Positions 16,860 through 25,818 are shown, numbered from the stretch's first letter. The stretch is DNA of 64,000 nucleotides from Caproicibacter sp047833665 (GCA_047833665.1 CP181261.1:434001-498000); one strand, 5' to 3'. The notes: generated by a model not told the origin, from the sequence alone. Numbers and translations are program-made.

Positions 16860-19520
16860 ATGAGCAATAAATTCATTTATTACTTTTCCGAGGGAAGCGA
16901 AGCCTTCCACGGCGACATGACCACCATGCGGAATATTCTTGGTGGTAAAGGCGCCGGCCTGGCGGAAATGACCGCTGCAGGAATGCCGGTTCCCCAGGGC
17001 TTTACCATTACGACCGAAGCCTGCACCCAGTATTACAAGGATGGCCGCCAGATTAACGAAGAAATCCAGAAGGATATTTTTGAGCACATGAAGGGCCTCG
17101 AGAAGATCACCGGGAAGACCTTTGGTGATGTCAACAATCCTCTGCTGGTATCTGTTCGCTCCGGTGCGCGTCAGTCCATGCCCGGCATGATGGACACCAT
17201 TTTGAACCTAGGCCTGAACGACCAGTCCGTTGAGGGCTTAGCGAAGAAAACCAACAATCCGCGTTTTGCATACGACAGCTACCGCCGCTTTGTCCAGATG
17301 TTTGCGGATGTTGTTATGGGCGTTCCGAAGAGTCTCTTCGAGGAAGAGATTGATAAAATGAAGGCCGCAAAGGGAGTCAAGAATGACATTGACTTAACGG
17401 CTGAAGACCTGAAAAAACTTGTTGAGATTTTCAAGAAGATTTACGAGGATAACGAACACAAACCATTCCCGCAGGATCCGAAGGAACAGCTGATTGAGGC
17501 TGTTAAGGCTGTTTTCCGTTCTTGGGACAACCCCCGCGCGAATGTTTACCGCAAGATGAACGAAATTCCGTACGAATGGGGCACCGCCGTCAATGTTCAG
17601 CAGATGGCGTTTGGTAACTCCGGTGACCGTTCCGGTACGGGCGTTGCATTTACCCGCAACCCGGCAACAGGTGAAAAGGAACTGTTCGGTGAATATCTCA
17701 TCAATGCTCAGGGTGAAGATGTTGTTGCAGGTGTGCGTACGCCGTCTCCGCTTAGCCATCTGAAAGAGCAGATGCCGGACGTATACAATCAGTTTGTTGA
17801 TATTGCCAATCGTTTGGAGAAACATTTCCGCGATATGCAGGATATGGAATTCACCATTGAGGACGGCAAGCTGTTCATGCTGCAGACTCGTAACGGCAAA
17901 CGTACTGCCAATGCGGCTCTGAAGATTGCTTGCGACCTAGTGGATGAAGGCATGATTGATGAGGAAGAAGCTGTTCTCCGCGTGGAGCCGAAACAGCTTG
18001 ACGCTCTTCTGCATCCTCAGTTTGATGCTGAAGCACTGAAAAAAGCGAAACCGATCGGACAAGGTCTTGCGGCATCTCCGGGCGCTGCATGCGGCAAAGT
18101 TGTCTTTACCGCAGAAGATGCTAAGGAATGGGCTGCAAAGGGCGAAAAGGTCATTCTGGTTCGTCTGGAAACCTCTCCGGAAGACATCGAAGGTATGGCA
18201 GTTGCACAGGGTATCCTGACAGTTCGCGGCGGTATGACTTCTCATGCGGCTGTTGTTGCGCGCGGCATGGGTACTTGCTGTGTTTCCGGCTGCGGCGAAA
18301 TTGTTGTTGATTATGAAAAGAAACAGTTCACTTTGGCAGGCAAGACCATCAAAGAGGGCGACTATATCTCCATTGACGGTTCTACCGGTAATGTGTACGA
18401 CACCGCAATCCCGACTGTTCCGGCTTCTATTTCCGGCAACTTTGGTCGTTTTATGGCTTGGGCTGACAAAGCTCGCAAACTGCAGGTTTATACCAATGCG
18501 GATACTCCGCGCGACGCAAAACAAGCACGTGACTTTGGTGCGGAAGGTATCGGTCTGTGCCGCACAGAGCACATGTTCTTTGAAGGCGAGCGCATTAAGG
18601 CTATGCGTGAGATGATCGTTGCCAAGACGGTTGAGGAACGCAAGGCGGCTTTGGCAAAGCTTCTGCCGTATCAGCAGGGCGACTTTGAGGCTCTGTATGA
18701 AGTAATGGAAGGCCGTCCGGTTATTATCCGTTATCTCGATCCGCCGCTGCATGAATTCCTGCCGACGAAGGAAGAGGACATTAAGGAACTCGCCGGTGAG
18801 CTGAACATCACCGTTGAAGAGCTGAAAAATGTCATTGCAAGCCTGCATGAATTCAACCCGATGATGGGTCACCGCGGCTGCCGTCTGTCCGTTTCCTATC
18901 CGGAAATTGCAGAAATGCAGACCACAGCTGTTATCAATGCGGCTATTAATGTCAACAAGAAACATCCGGAATTTAAGACTTCTCCGAACATCATGATTCC
19001 GTTGGTTGGTGAGGTCAAAGAACTGAAATATGTAAAAGATATCGTCACCTCCACAGCTGACAGAATTATTAAGGAAGCCGGTGTGGATCTGAAGTATCAG
19101 GTTGGTACCATGATTGAGATTCCGCGTGCTGCTTTGACTGCGGGAGAGATTGCGAAGGAAGCTGAATTCTTCAGCTTTGGCACCAACGACCTAACTCAGA
19201 TGACTTTCGGATTCAGCCGCGACGATGCCGGTAAGTTCCTTGATTCCTACTATGAGAAAAAGATTTATGAATCCGATCCGTTTGCACACCTTGACCAAGT
19301 GGGTGTTGGTAAGCTGATTAAGATGGCAGTGAACGATGGCCGCGCTACTCGTCCGGACATTCACCTTGGCATCTGCGGTGAGCACGGTGGAGATCCGTCC
19401 TCCGTTGAGTTCTGCCACTTTGCCGGACTTGATTATGTTTCCTGCTCGCCGTTCCGTGTGCCGATTGCACGTCTTGCGGCAGCTCAGGCAGCCATCAAGG
19501 ATAAGAGAGCAAAAGGCTGA
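16860..19520 (+). CDS. ppdK: Pyruvate, phosphate dikinase
   Basis: Interconverts pyruvate + ATP + Pi with PEP + AMP + PPi in the cytoplasm; in clostridia it serves PPi-linked glycolysis or gluconeogenesis. 886 residues, the usual length. The N-terminal ATP-grasp domain starts at GGKGAGLAEM. The swivelling phosphohistidine domain has GGMTSHAAVVARG with catalytic H462. The C-terminal PEP/pyruvate barrel ends with GICGEHGGDPSSVEF carrying the catalytic Cys. CAGGAGGT precedes the ATG. Codon use is noticeably more biased than in neighbours, in line with high expression. It is monocistronic, ending at a strong terminator. Confidence 0.98.
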   Translation: MSNKFIYYFSEGSEAFHGDMTTMRNILGGKGAGLAEMTAAGMPVPQGFTITTEACTQYYKDGRQINEEIQKDIFEHMKGLEKITGKTFGDVNNPLLVSVRSGARQSMPGMMDTILNLGLNDQSVEGLAKKTNNPRFAYDSYRRFVQMFADVVMGVPKSLFEEEIDKMKAAKGVKNDIDLTAEDLKKLVEIFKKIYEDNEHKPFPQDPKEQLIEAVKAVFRSWDNPRANVYRKMNEIPYEWGTAVNVQQMAFGNSGDRSGTGVAFTRNPATGEKELFGEYLINAQGEDVVAGVRTPSPLSHLKEQMPDVYNQFVDIANRLEKHFRDMQDMEFTIEDGKLFMLQTRNGKRTANAALKIACDLVDEGMIDEEEAVLRVEPKQLDALLHPQFDAEALKKAKPIGQGLAASPGAACGKVVFTAEDAKEWAAKGEKVILVRLETSPEDIEGMAVAQGILTVRGGMTSHAAVVARGMGTCCVSGCGEIVVDYEKKQFTLAGKTIKEGDYISIDGSTGNVYDTAIPTVPASISGNFGRFMAWADKARKLQVYTNADTPRDAKQARDFGAEGIGLCRTEHMFFEGERIKAMREMIVAKTVEERKAALAKLLPYQQGDFEALYEVMEGRPVIIRYLDPPLHEFLPTKEEDIKELAGELNITVEELKNVIASLHEFNPMMGHRGCRLSVSYPEIAEMQTTAVINAAINVNKKHPEFKTSPNIMIPLVGEVKELKYVKDIVTSTADRIIKEAGVDLKYQVGTMIEIPRAALTAGEIAKEAEFFSFGTNDLTQMTFGFSRDDAGKFLDSYYEKKIYESDPFAHLDQVGVGKLIKMAVNDGRATRPDIHLGICGEHGGDPSSVEFCHFAGLDYVSCSPFRVPIARLAAAQAAIKDKRAKG

Positions 19521-19544
19521 TTTTAGAGTTTTAGCAGTTTAATG

Positions 19545-19578
19545 ATTCCCCTGCGATGAATCGCAGGGGAATTCTTTT
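19545..19578 (+). terminator. Terminator of ppdK
   Basis: A 12-bp perfect stem, ATTCCCCTGCGA with TCGCAGGGGAAT, around a TGAA tetraloop (19545-19572), then TCTTTT. Confidence 0.9.
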
Positions 19579-19596
19579 CAAAAGGAGGCCGAAAGC

Positions 19597-20040
19597 ATGC
19601 CGAAAAAACAGATAAAAATTTTGCTGGTTATCATGCAGGTGCTATTGATAGGGATGCAGTTTCTTCCGGTAGGCAGGGCTTCGGCAGCACATGACGGAGA
19701 CCGTGGAACACTGAGCGTGCTTGGAACGATATACCGCTATGCCGGAATGGGCTTTTCAAATGATGCGTTGGTGTATCTGCTGCTGTCCTGTCTCATTCCA
19801 ATTTTAACCGTCGTTTTTCTTTTTGTGCTCAAAGAGCGATATAATTTTGGAACGGCGGCCTGCCTTAGCGCGTTTTATATGTTGGCAGCCGCGTGCTTTT
19901 TCAGTGCAGCAAAACGAAAAATGATTGATTCCATCACATTTACCGGTCTGCATTACCTTATTATACTGGTATCCTTGGTATCACTCGCGCTGGCTGCTTG
20001 GGGATTCTGTATTTGTATGCCGCCCCCTGAAAAGAATTAG
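19597..20040 (+). CDS. Small membrane protein with four helices, unknown
   Basis: I do not recognise a family. The 147-residue protein is mostly membrane: helices at about 6-23, 55-76, 85-102 and 115-138, with a short outside loop after the first. It has a good AAAGGAGG site before ATG 19597 and lies between the ppdK terminator and the IS481-like tandem. The element inserted 38 bp after its stop, so any terminator of its own has been displaced. Function cannot be inferred. Confidence 0.65.
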   Translation: MPKKQIKILLVIMQVLLIGMQFLPVGRASAAHDGDRGTLSVLGTIYRYAGMGFSNDALVYLLLSCLIPILTVVFLFVLKERYNFGTAACLSAFYMLAAACFFSAAKRKMIDSITFTGLHYLIILVSLVSLALAAWGFCICMPPPEKN

Positions 20041-20052
20041 CTGCCAAATTAA

Positions 20053-20078
20053 AAAAATCTTGTCTCGCTTTCCAAAAA
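20053..20078 (+). repeat. Left 26-bp target duplication of the IS481-like tandem
   Basis: This 26-bp sequence (starts AAAAATCTTG, ends TTTCCAAAAA) is repeated exactly at 21981-22006, on the other side of both element copies. It is therefore the target duplication made when the whole two-copy structure inserted. Confidence 0.9.
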
Positions 20079-20892
20079 TGTAGGTTTGTCAAACATATTG
20101 GACAGTATGGGAATGTAAAAATTCAGAAGGAGAGAACCAATGAAGAGGACGCATCGGCATATTATTAGAGCGTCTTAAGTAGATGGAAAGTTGGTTTTCA
20201 AAGTCCGCTAAAGAGTAAAAATGGTGTTTGTCATAAAAGCGTTTTTGGTCTTCGCGATGACTGCGTTCCACTTTCCCGTTGTGCCTAGGGGTATAAGGAC
20301 GAATTAACTTGTGCCGGATATGAAGTTTAGCGGCAGTGGCCTCGAAGAGCGTCAGCATTTGAATGCGCTCTCCGGGATATGTCATTTGCTCGTATGGCTT
20401 TGGCTGATATTTCTTCTTTGGTTTTGATTCTGGGAACATTCCCATTCGGCGCATTACACGGAACAGACTTTCCGGACATCGTGTGTATCCCCGCTTTTTT
20501 AACCGAGACCATAGTTCAATCATACCGAGGTCGGGATTTCTGCGCCGCATGTCGCGAATCAGCTTTAACTCGGCAGGTGTATGTTGGTTTGGATGACTGT
20601 GAGGCCTCCTAGACCGGCAAGCCAACGATTCTAATGTACCGTCATACCGGGCCATCCAGAAATAGATAAAGGAACGGCTTTTGTTGTATTTTCGGCTTGC
20701 ACGGCTAACACCGTACTTTTGAGCATAGATCATTAGGGATTGCCTAAACTTCATGTCTTGTGTTACACTATTCATGCAGAAATGGGCACTTCCTTTCGGT
20801 ATGATTTGGTTTGTGTAGCTTTATTTTAACCGATGTGTCCATTTCTGTATTTTATTTTTTCTCAACTGTCCAATATGTATTGTAGTCCTACA
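20079..20892 (-). mobile_element. IS481-like element, copy A (814 bp, internally deleted)
   Basis: Terminal repeats TGTAGG...CATATTGGACAGT are intact at both ends (22 of the outer 28 bp match between ends), but 249 bp of the interior are missing relative to copies B and C. Scattered single-base differences, plus a small cluster at the deletion junction near 20358, show that it is older than or diverged from B and C. It retains both ends and could be moved in trans. Confidence 0.92.
20089..20775 (-). pseudogene. IS481-like transposase, deleted for most of the catalytic core
   Basis: 228 residues against 311 in copies B and C. The frame stays open, but 83 residues between YPGERIQ and LTLFEATAAK are gone. 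These included the first catalytic Asp (IDVK) and the second Asp (QTDNGFE), so only the last acidic motif (KVERSHRE) remains. It cannot be an active DDE enzyme. The N-terminal helix-turn-helix is intact, so it could still bind the ends, perhaps as an inhibitor; that is speculation. Confidence 0.9.
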
Positions 20893-20918
20893 AATCTCTG
20901 CGAAATCTATCGGATAAT
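20893..20918. other. 26-bp spacer between the two IS481-like copies
   Basis: Between CCTACA of copy A and TGTAGG of copy B lie exactly 26 bp unrelated to the flanking duplication. The length equals the target-duplication length of this element, as expected of a head-to-tail dimer junction that carries one flank from a former site. Confidence 0.8.
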
Positions 20919-21980
20919 TGTAGGTTTGTCAAACATATTGGACAGTATGGGAATGCAAAAATTCAGAAGGAGACAACCAATGAAGAGGACGCATCGGCAT
21001 ATTATTAGAGCGTCTTAAGTAGATGGAAAGTTGGTTTTCAAAGTCCGCTAAAGAGTAAAAATGGTGTTTGTCATAAAAGCGTTTTTGGTCTTCGCGATGA
21101 CTGCGTTCCACTTTCCCGTTGTGCCTAGGGGTATAAGGACGAATTAACTTGTGCCGAATATGAAGTTTAGCGGCAGTGGCCTCAAACAACGTCAGCAAAT
21201 GTTTCTTGGAAGGTGAAAAACGGTTGGTGAATTCAAAACCGTTGTCAGTTTGAACGCATTCCACATGGACGCCGCGCCGGGCAAACCATTCGACAGCTCG
21301 TTTTAGAAAGTCAGCAGAAGAGTAAGTACTCTGTTCAGGGTACGCTGCCAGAAAACGCAGCCTAGAAAATTCATCAATAGCGGTGTACTGGAAAAGCCGA
21401 AGCTCAGGGTCGGCAATACAGCGCTTTGGAACAACTTTTACATCGATCTGAATGCGCTCTCCGGGATATGTCATTTGCTCATATGGCTTTGGCTGATATT
21501 TTTTCTTTGGTTTTGATTCTGGAAACATTCCCATTCGGCGCATTACACGGAACAGACTTTCCGGACATCGTGTGTATCCCCGCTTTTTTAACCGAGACCA
21601 TAGTTCAATCATACCGAGGTCGGGATTTCTGCGCCGCATGTCGCGAATCAGCTTTAACTCGGCAGGTGTATGCTGGTTTGGATGACTGTGAGGCCTCCTA
21701 GACCGGCAAGCCAACGATTCTAATGTACCGTCATACCGGGCCATCCAGAAATAGATAAAGGAACGGCTTTTGTTGTATTTTCGGCTCGCACGGCTAACAC
21801 CGTACTTTTGAGCATAGATCATTAGGGATTGCCTAAACTTCATGTCTTGTGTTACACTATTCATGCAGAAATGGGCACTTCCTTTCGGTATCATTTAGTT
21901 TTGGTAGCTTTATTGTAACCGATGTGTCCATTTCTGTTTTTATTTTTTCTCAACTGTCCAATATGTATTGTAGTCCTACA
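20919..21980 (-). mobile_element. IS481-like element, copy B (1062 bp)
   Basis: Full-length copy: TGTAGG at 20919 and CCTACA at 21980, same 1062-bp length as copy C. The coding part matches copy C almost base for base. The short region between the transposase start and the right end differs from A and C at several sites (about 21888-21920). It lies in the same orientation as A, with the transposase reading away from the tRNA promoter. Confidence 0.95.
20929..21864 (-). CDS. IS481-family (IS1202-like?) transposase, copy B
   Basis: 311-residue DDE transposase. The N-terminal helix-turn-helix region (IYAQKYGVSRASRKYNKSR) is followed by a second DNA-binding stretch to about 130. The catalytic core has IDVKVV (first Asp, about 146), VQTDNGFEF (second Asp) and HNGKVERSHRED (Glu). 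This is the usual IS481/IS3 rve fold. An in-frame ATG ten codons upstream exists only in this copy, so I use the start shared with copy C. Unlike typical IS481 elements it makes 25-26 bp target duplications, which recalls the IS1202 group. Confidence 0.9.
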   Translation of the reverse strand: MNSVTQDMKFRQSLMIYAQKYGVSRASRKYNKSRSFIYFWMARYDGTLESLACRSRRPHSHPNQHTPAELKLIRDMRRRNPDLGMIELWSRLKKRGYTRCPESLFRVMRRMGMFPESKPKKKYQPKPYEQMTYPGERIQIDVKVVPKRCIADPELRLFQYTAIDEFSRLRFLAAYPEQSTYSSADFLKRAVEWFARRGVHVECVQTDNGFEFTNRFSPSKKHLLTLFEATAAKLHIRHKLIRPYTPRHNGKVERSHREDQKRFYDKHHFYSLADFENQLSIYLRRSNNMPMRPLHWLSPSEFLHSHTVQYV

Positions 21981-22006
21981 AAAAATCTTGTCTCGCTTTC
22001 CAAAAA
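21981..22006 (+). repeat. Right 26-bp target duplication of the IS481-like tandem
   Basis: Exact copy of 20053-20078. It ends 4 bp before the -35 box of the tRNA-Arg promoter. Confidence 0.9.
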
Positions 22007-22010
22007 GGGC

Positions 22011-22039
22011 TTGACTTTTTTAGAGTTATCCAATATAAT
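22011..22039 (+). promoter_or_regulatory. Promoter of tRNA-Arg
   Basis: TTGACT (22011-22016), 17-bp spacer, TATAAT (22034-22039); transcription would start near 22046, about 52 nt before the tRNA. The IS481-like tandem ends directly upstream but leaves the promoter whole. Confidence 0.85.
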
Positions 22040-22097
22040 AGTAAAGCTGTCATTCATAGTAAGAATGATTTGATGTATGTCAGCTTTACTTGAAAAT

Positions 22098-22174
22098 GCG
22101 CTCGTAGCTCAGCTGGATAGAGTGTCTGACTACGAATCAGAAGGTCAGGGGTTCGAATCCCTTCGGGCGCGCCA
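22098..22174 (+). tRNA. tRNA-Arg (anticodon ACG)
   Basis: 77 nt including an encoded CCA. The acceptor stem GCGCTCG pairs with CGGGCGC (one G-T). The D-arm is GCTC..GAGT, the anticodon stem TCTGA/TCAGA with loop CTACGAA gives ACG, and the T-arm is AGGGG/CCCTT with GTTCGAATC. It has its own promoter and terminator. Confidence 0.97.
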
Positions 22175-22175
22175 G

Positions 22176-22214
22176 AGAGTCTCCGTACGCAAACAGTGTA
22201 CGGAGGCTCTTTTT
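22176..22214 (+). terminator. Terminator of tRNA-Arg
   Basis: A 13-bp stem (22176-22188 with 22198-22210, one G-T pair) with a 9-nt loop, then a T-run. Confidence 0.9.
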
Positions 22215-22285
22215 GTATTTCGAAATATTACATTTTACGGGCAGTCCATCATTGGAGGACTGCCCGTTTGTGCTTTCTATTTTGC

Positions 22286-23524
22286 TTATAATTTATCCAG
22301 TACCATCGAGTTGTATAAAGGCAGCTGAACAAAAAATGTGTTGATGCCTTTTTCACTTTCTGCCCATATTTTACCCTTGTGTTCCTCAATGATCCGTTCG
22401 GCGATTGCAAGCCCTAAGCCATAACTGCCGTTTGCGCTTCTGGCTTTATCCGTTCGATAAAAGCGCTTAAATATGTTTTTCAGATTTTCCGGAGAGATGG
22501 GCTCCCCGGGATTAGCGACTGCCAGAATGCAGTGCAGACCCTGTCGCTTTAGATTTACTTCAACCGATGCTTGGGGTGTCGAATATTTCATCGCATTATC
22601 CAGCAGAATTTCCAACACCTGCCGCAAATGAGATTTGCTTCCCTTTAACCGTATATTATCTTCGATGCGGCAATTAAGACACAAACCTTTTTCATAATAG
22701 AGCGGCTCAAATGGCAATACCGCTTCCGATACAAGCTCACTGAAATTGATGTCTGTGATGGTTGATTTTACAGTACCATTATCTACTCGCGCAAGTTCCA
22801 GCAATCCCGTTACCAGATTGCGCATTTGTTTGGTCATCAGCAGGATGTTTTCAGTAAACCGGCTTTTGGAAGCCTCATCATATTCCGAAGAACGCAGCAG
22901 TTCCGCGTTGGTCATAATAACCGTCAGAGGTGTTTTTAACTCATGAGAGGCGTCGGCGACAAATTGGCGCTGCTGTTTCCATGCCTTGTCCACCGGTTTG
23001 ACTGCCCAATATGCCAAAAACACACTCAAAAGCAAAAAAGCAAGGAAACTGATGGCGCCGATTACTGCACAAGTTTTCATTAGGCTGTTCATGGTAGCAA
23101 TCTCACTGGACATATCTGCAAATACCAAGCGCTGTGCAACTGGCGTTACAGCACGAAAAAAGCGAAGGTTATATTTTTCGATGATCCCGGTATGTTCACT
23201 GGAGGACAGAGCTGTATCCATAATTTCGTTGAGAAAATCTTCGTCGGAAAGATCGTAGTAATCCCCACCGGTAGAGATTAGTTTCCCGTCAGGGCCGATT
23301 TCCAAAATAAAATAGGGGAGCCGCATTTCTTTTGGGGGCTCATTGGGCTTTCCCGGCCCAACTGAATGCAAGGGATCATTTGCAATGTTGCGCAGCATTT
23401 GTATGCTGTTTTCCTCAAGACTTGTCTGCATAAAATGCAATACCAAACCAAAGATAACGGCCAGCATAGCAGTTACAATCACCATCATGATGCAGACGAA
23501 CTTAATACGCAGTTTTTTCAGCAC
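22286..23524 (-). CDS. Sensor histidine kinase
   Basis: Membrane sensor of a two-component system, 412 residues. Helix 1 (about 10-30), an extracytoplasmic sensing part (31-150) and helix 2 (about 152-174) are followed by the dimerisation/phosphoacceptor segment FVADASHELKTPLT with H194, and an ATPase domain with LLDNAMKYS (N-box), and GSYGLGLAIAERI (G-box). GTG 23524 overlaps the end of the response regulator gene by 7 nt, so the two are translationally coupled. The signal is not evident; the extracellular part contains Pro-rich NEPPKEMRLPYFILEIGPDG, as in kinases of the envelope-stress kind. Confidence 0.95.
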   Translation of the reverse strand: MLKKLRIKFVCIMMVIVTAMLAVIFGLVLHFMQTSLEENSIQMLRNIANDPLHSVGPGKPNEPPKEMRLPYFILEIGPDGKLISTGGDYYDLSDEDFLNEIMDTALSSSEHTGIIEKYNLRFFRAVTPVAQRLVFADMSSEIATMNSLMKTCAVIGAISFLAFLLLSVFLAYWAVKPVDKAWKQQRQFVADASHELKTPLTVIMTNAELLRSSEYDEASKSRFTENILLMTKQMRNLVTGLLELARVDNGTVKSTITDINFSELVSEAVLPFEPLYYEKGLCLNCRIEDNIRLKGSKSHLRQVLEILLDNAMKYSTPQASVEVNLKRQGLHCILAVANPGEPISPENLKNIFKRFYRTDKARSANGSYGLGLAIAERIIEEHKGKIWAESEKGINTFFVQLPLYNSMVLDKL

Positions 23525-24195
23525 TGGTCACTCACCTCTAAGTGGTAGCCCAATCGGCGGACAGCTTTAATGTGAATATTGGAACCAATGCTTTTCAGTT
23601 TTTTCCGAAGAAAACCAACATAAACCTCTACATGGTTTTCCACCGCATTGGAGTCGTAACCCCATACCCGGGCAAGAATTACTTCCTTCGATAAAATATT
23701 ATTCCGTGACTGGAGCAAAAGACGCATCACATCAAACTCTCTGGCAGAAAGGCGCTGGCTTTTCTCTCCGCAGATTAGCATGCAGGACTCTAAATCCAAA
23801 GACGTGTTTCCGTAGGTCAGTTCGTTAACTTGATGCCCTTGGCGGCGAAGAAGTGCGTTGATGCACGCCAAAAGCTCACGGGAATCAAACGGCTTTGTCA
23901 AATAATAATCTGCGCCGGCATTTAGTCCTTCAATTCTATCTTCCAGCCCCGATTTTGCAGTCAGCATCAAAATAGGCGTAGAACAACGCTGTGCGCGCAC
24001 TTTTCGAGCTACTTCATATCCGTCCATTTTTGGCATCATGACATCTAGAATCAATAAATCATATACTCCGAGTTCCGCATATTCTTTGCCGGTTTCTCCG
24101 TCGTACACGGTTTCCACCTCAAAACCTTTGCTTTCAAGCAGAGTTTTGAGGGAATCGGCGAGCAATTTTTCATCCTCTATAATCAGTATTTTCAT
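23518..24195 (-). CDS. OmpR/PhoB-family response regulator
   Basis: 225 residues. The receiver domain has acidic pocket residues E7-D8, phosphoacceptor D51 in LILDVMMP, T79 region LMLTAKSG and K101 in TKPFDSREL. A winged-helix DNA-binding domain follows (SAREFDVMRLLLQ, ...VEVYVGFLRKKL). ATG 24195 has GGAGG five bases upstream; an in-frame TTG inside that site is rejected. It is co-transcribed with the histidine kinase. Targets are unknown. Confidence 0.95.
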   Translation of the reverse strand: MKILIIEDEKLLADSLKTLLESKGFEVETVYDGETGKEYAELGVYDLLILDVMMPKMDGYEVARKVRAQRCSTPILMLTAKSGLEDRIEGLNAGADYYLTKPFDSRELLACINALLRRQGHQVNELTYGNTSLDLESCMLICGEKSQRLSAREFDVMRLLLQSRNNILSKEVILARVWGYDSNAVENHVEVYVGFLRKKLKSIGSNIHIKAVRRLGYHLEVSDQC

Positions 24196-24400
24196 ATCTG
24201 CCTCCAAGGAACATTTCTAATTGTTTTCTAATTCTAATATTATAATACCTATGTTTGCTGAATTGAAACTGAAAGCAACGCGGTTCACAGTTATTTTGCA
24301 GTTTTCACACCTGCTTTCAGCAATAATACAGTTTCGGATGCTATTGTATAATCGGAGGCGGGAATCGCCTGCTATAACATTCGAAAGGGCAGGGATAAAA

Positions 24401-25006
24401 ATGAGTCATAAAAAGAGGAAAGTGCTTACACTGGCCGGCGTGCTGTGTACTTTAGCGGTGTTTGCGGGGGTTATTTTTGCAATGACTTTTAAGACAGCAC
24501 CTGCCTATACCGCAACCTGCTACGCGGATATTGATATTGAAGGATACGGTGTTATTACTGTTGCTTTGGATGGGGAAAGTGCTCCTGAAACCGTGAAGAA
24601 TTTTGTCACATTGGCTCAGTCCGGTTTTTATGATGGACTGACATTCCATCGGATTATCGAGGGCTTTATGATGCAGGGCGGCGATCCCAACGGGGACGGC
24701 ACCGGCGGCTCCGGGACAACAATCACGGGTGAGTTCAGCGCCAATGGCATTGAAAACAACCTGTCCCATACAAGGGGTGCCGTTTCCATGGCGCGCTCCA
24801 ACGATTACAACAGTGCCAGTTCACAGTTTTTTATCGTTCAGCAGGACAGTACGTATTTAGACGGAAGCTATGCCGTATTTGGCTATGTGACAAGCGGAAT
24901 GGACATTGTAGATGAGATTTGCGCAAAGGCGGAGCCTATTGATGACAACGGGATGATTTCCCCCGAGGAACAGCCGGTTATTCGTTCGATTCGGATTTAC
25001 GAATAA
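24401..25006 (+). CDS. Cyclophilin-type peptidyl-prolyl isomerase, membrane-anchored
   Basis: 201 residues: an N-terminal helix (about 9-29) that acts as signal or anchor, then a cyclophilin domain with FHRIIEGFMMQGGDP (catalytic Arg), FSANGIENNLSHTRGAVSMARS and SSQFFIVQQD. It lacks long insertions. It would speed prolyl isomerisation of proteins outside the membrane. AAAGGGCAGGG precedes ATG 24401, and a TATAAT lies at 24347-24352. It stands alone between the two-component genes (divergent) and the VTC cluster. Confidence 0.92.
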   Translation: MSHKKRKVLTLAGVLCTLAVFAGVIFAMTFKTAPAYTATCYADIDIEGYGVITVALDGESAPETVKNFVTLAQSGFYDGLTFHRIIEGFMMQGGDPNGDGTGGSGTTITGEFSANGIENNLSHTRGAVSMARSNDYNSASSQFFIVQQDSTYLDGSYAVFGYVTSGMDIVDEICAKAEPIDDNGMISPEEQPVIRSIRIYE

Positions 25007-25130
25007 AAAGTGTTTACAAAACATTTAAAAATTCACCATAATTTTTCAGAATGGTTTCAGCAATCGGCGGTAAAATTTGAAACATCTTCACAAGACAAGC
25101 AATTCCAAACCGAAAGGAGAGTTGCCAGAT

Positions 25131-25818
25131 ATGGATTATCGGCACGAATGGAAGCACGAAATTAACGTGTCGGACATGATTACCATTCGGCAGCGGCTTC
25201 GGGCTGTGGCACAAATAGATCCACATGCCGTAAACGGCAAGTATACAATCCGAAGTTTGTATTTTGATAACCTTGACGACAAGGCGCTCCGGGAAAAAAT
25301 TGACGGTGTGAATCGCCGAGAAAAGTTTCGAATCCGCTATTATTCGAATCCGCTATTATAACGGTGATACAAGTTTAATCCATTTGGAAAAGAAAAGTAA
25401 ACTGAATGGATTAGGCAATAAACAAAGCGCTGATTTAACAGCGGAAGAAGCGCAGGCGATTGTGGACGGCCGCATCCATTGGATGTTAAACAGCGGAAGA
25501 CCTCTGATTCAAGAACTGTATTCCAAAATGCAGTATCAGGGACTTCGTCCAAAGACCATTGTGGATTACACCCGAGAACCGTTTATCTATGCCCCGGGAA
25601 ATGTGCGGGTAACATTGGATTATAACATTCGCACCGGACTGGGCTGTACGGATTTTTTGAATCCGAACTGTGTTACGATAGCCGCAGGAAATGCTCCCAT
25701 TATTCTTGAAGTAAAGTGGGATGAGTTCCTGCCGAGTATCATTCGGGATGCTGTTCAGGTTGGCAACAGGCGCGCTGCCGCCTTTTCTAAATATGCAGCC
25801 TGCCGCATTTACGGCTGA
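25131..25818 (+). pseudogene. VTC-like polyphosphate polymerase domain protein, frameshifted
   Basis: Member of the bacterial VTC (polyphosphate polymerase) domain family that accompanies DUF4956 and CotH genes. The first part has YRHEWKHEI, YTIRSLYFDN and RREKFRIRYY. The second part, in another frame, resumes with GDTSLIHLEKKSKLNG, DYTREPFI, RVTLDYNIRTG and ILEVKWDEFLP. The break is a 16-bp tandem duplication (25328-25343 and 25344-25359). Removing one unit restores a single frame of about 223 codons from ATG 25131 (AAAGGAGA site) to the TGA at 25818. As written, translation stops at TAA 25359-25361 after 76 codons. It could be a real mutation, a reversible slippage site or an assembly error. 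Confidence 0.85.
25328..25359 (+). repeat. 16-bp tandem duplication causing a frameshift
   Basis: Two perfect adjacent copies of a 16-bp unit starting TCGAATCCGC. Sixteen is not a multiple of three, so the duplication shifts the reading frame of the VTC-like gene. Confidence 0.95.

Noticed and set aside
17937..18965. 342-codon open frame on the minus strand
   Set aside because: Antisense to ppdK; caused by strong codon bias of that gene.
20893..20918. 26-bp spacer considered as a dif-like or attachment site
   Set aside because: Shows no dif-type inverted arms; its length is better explained as a former target flank.
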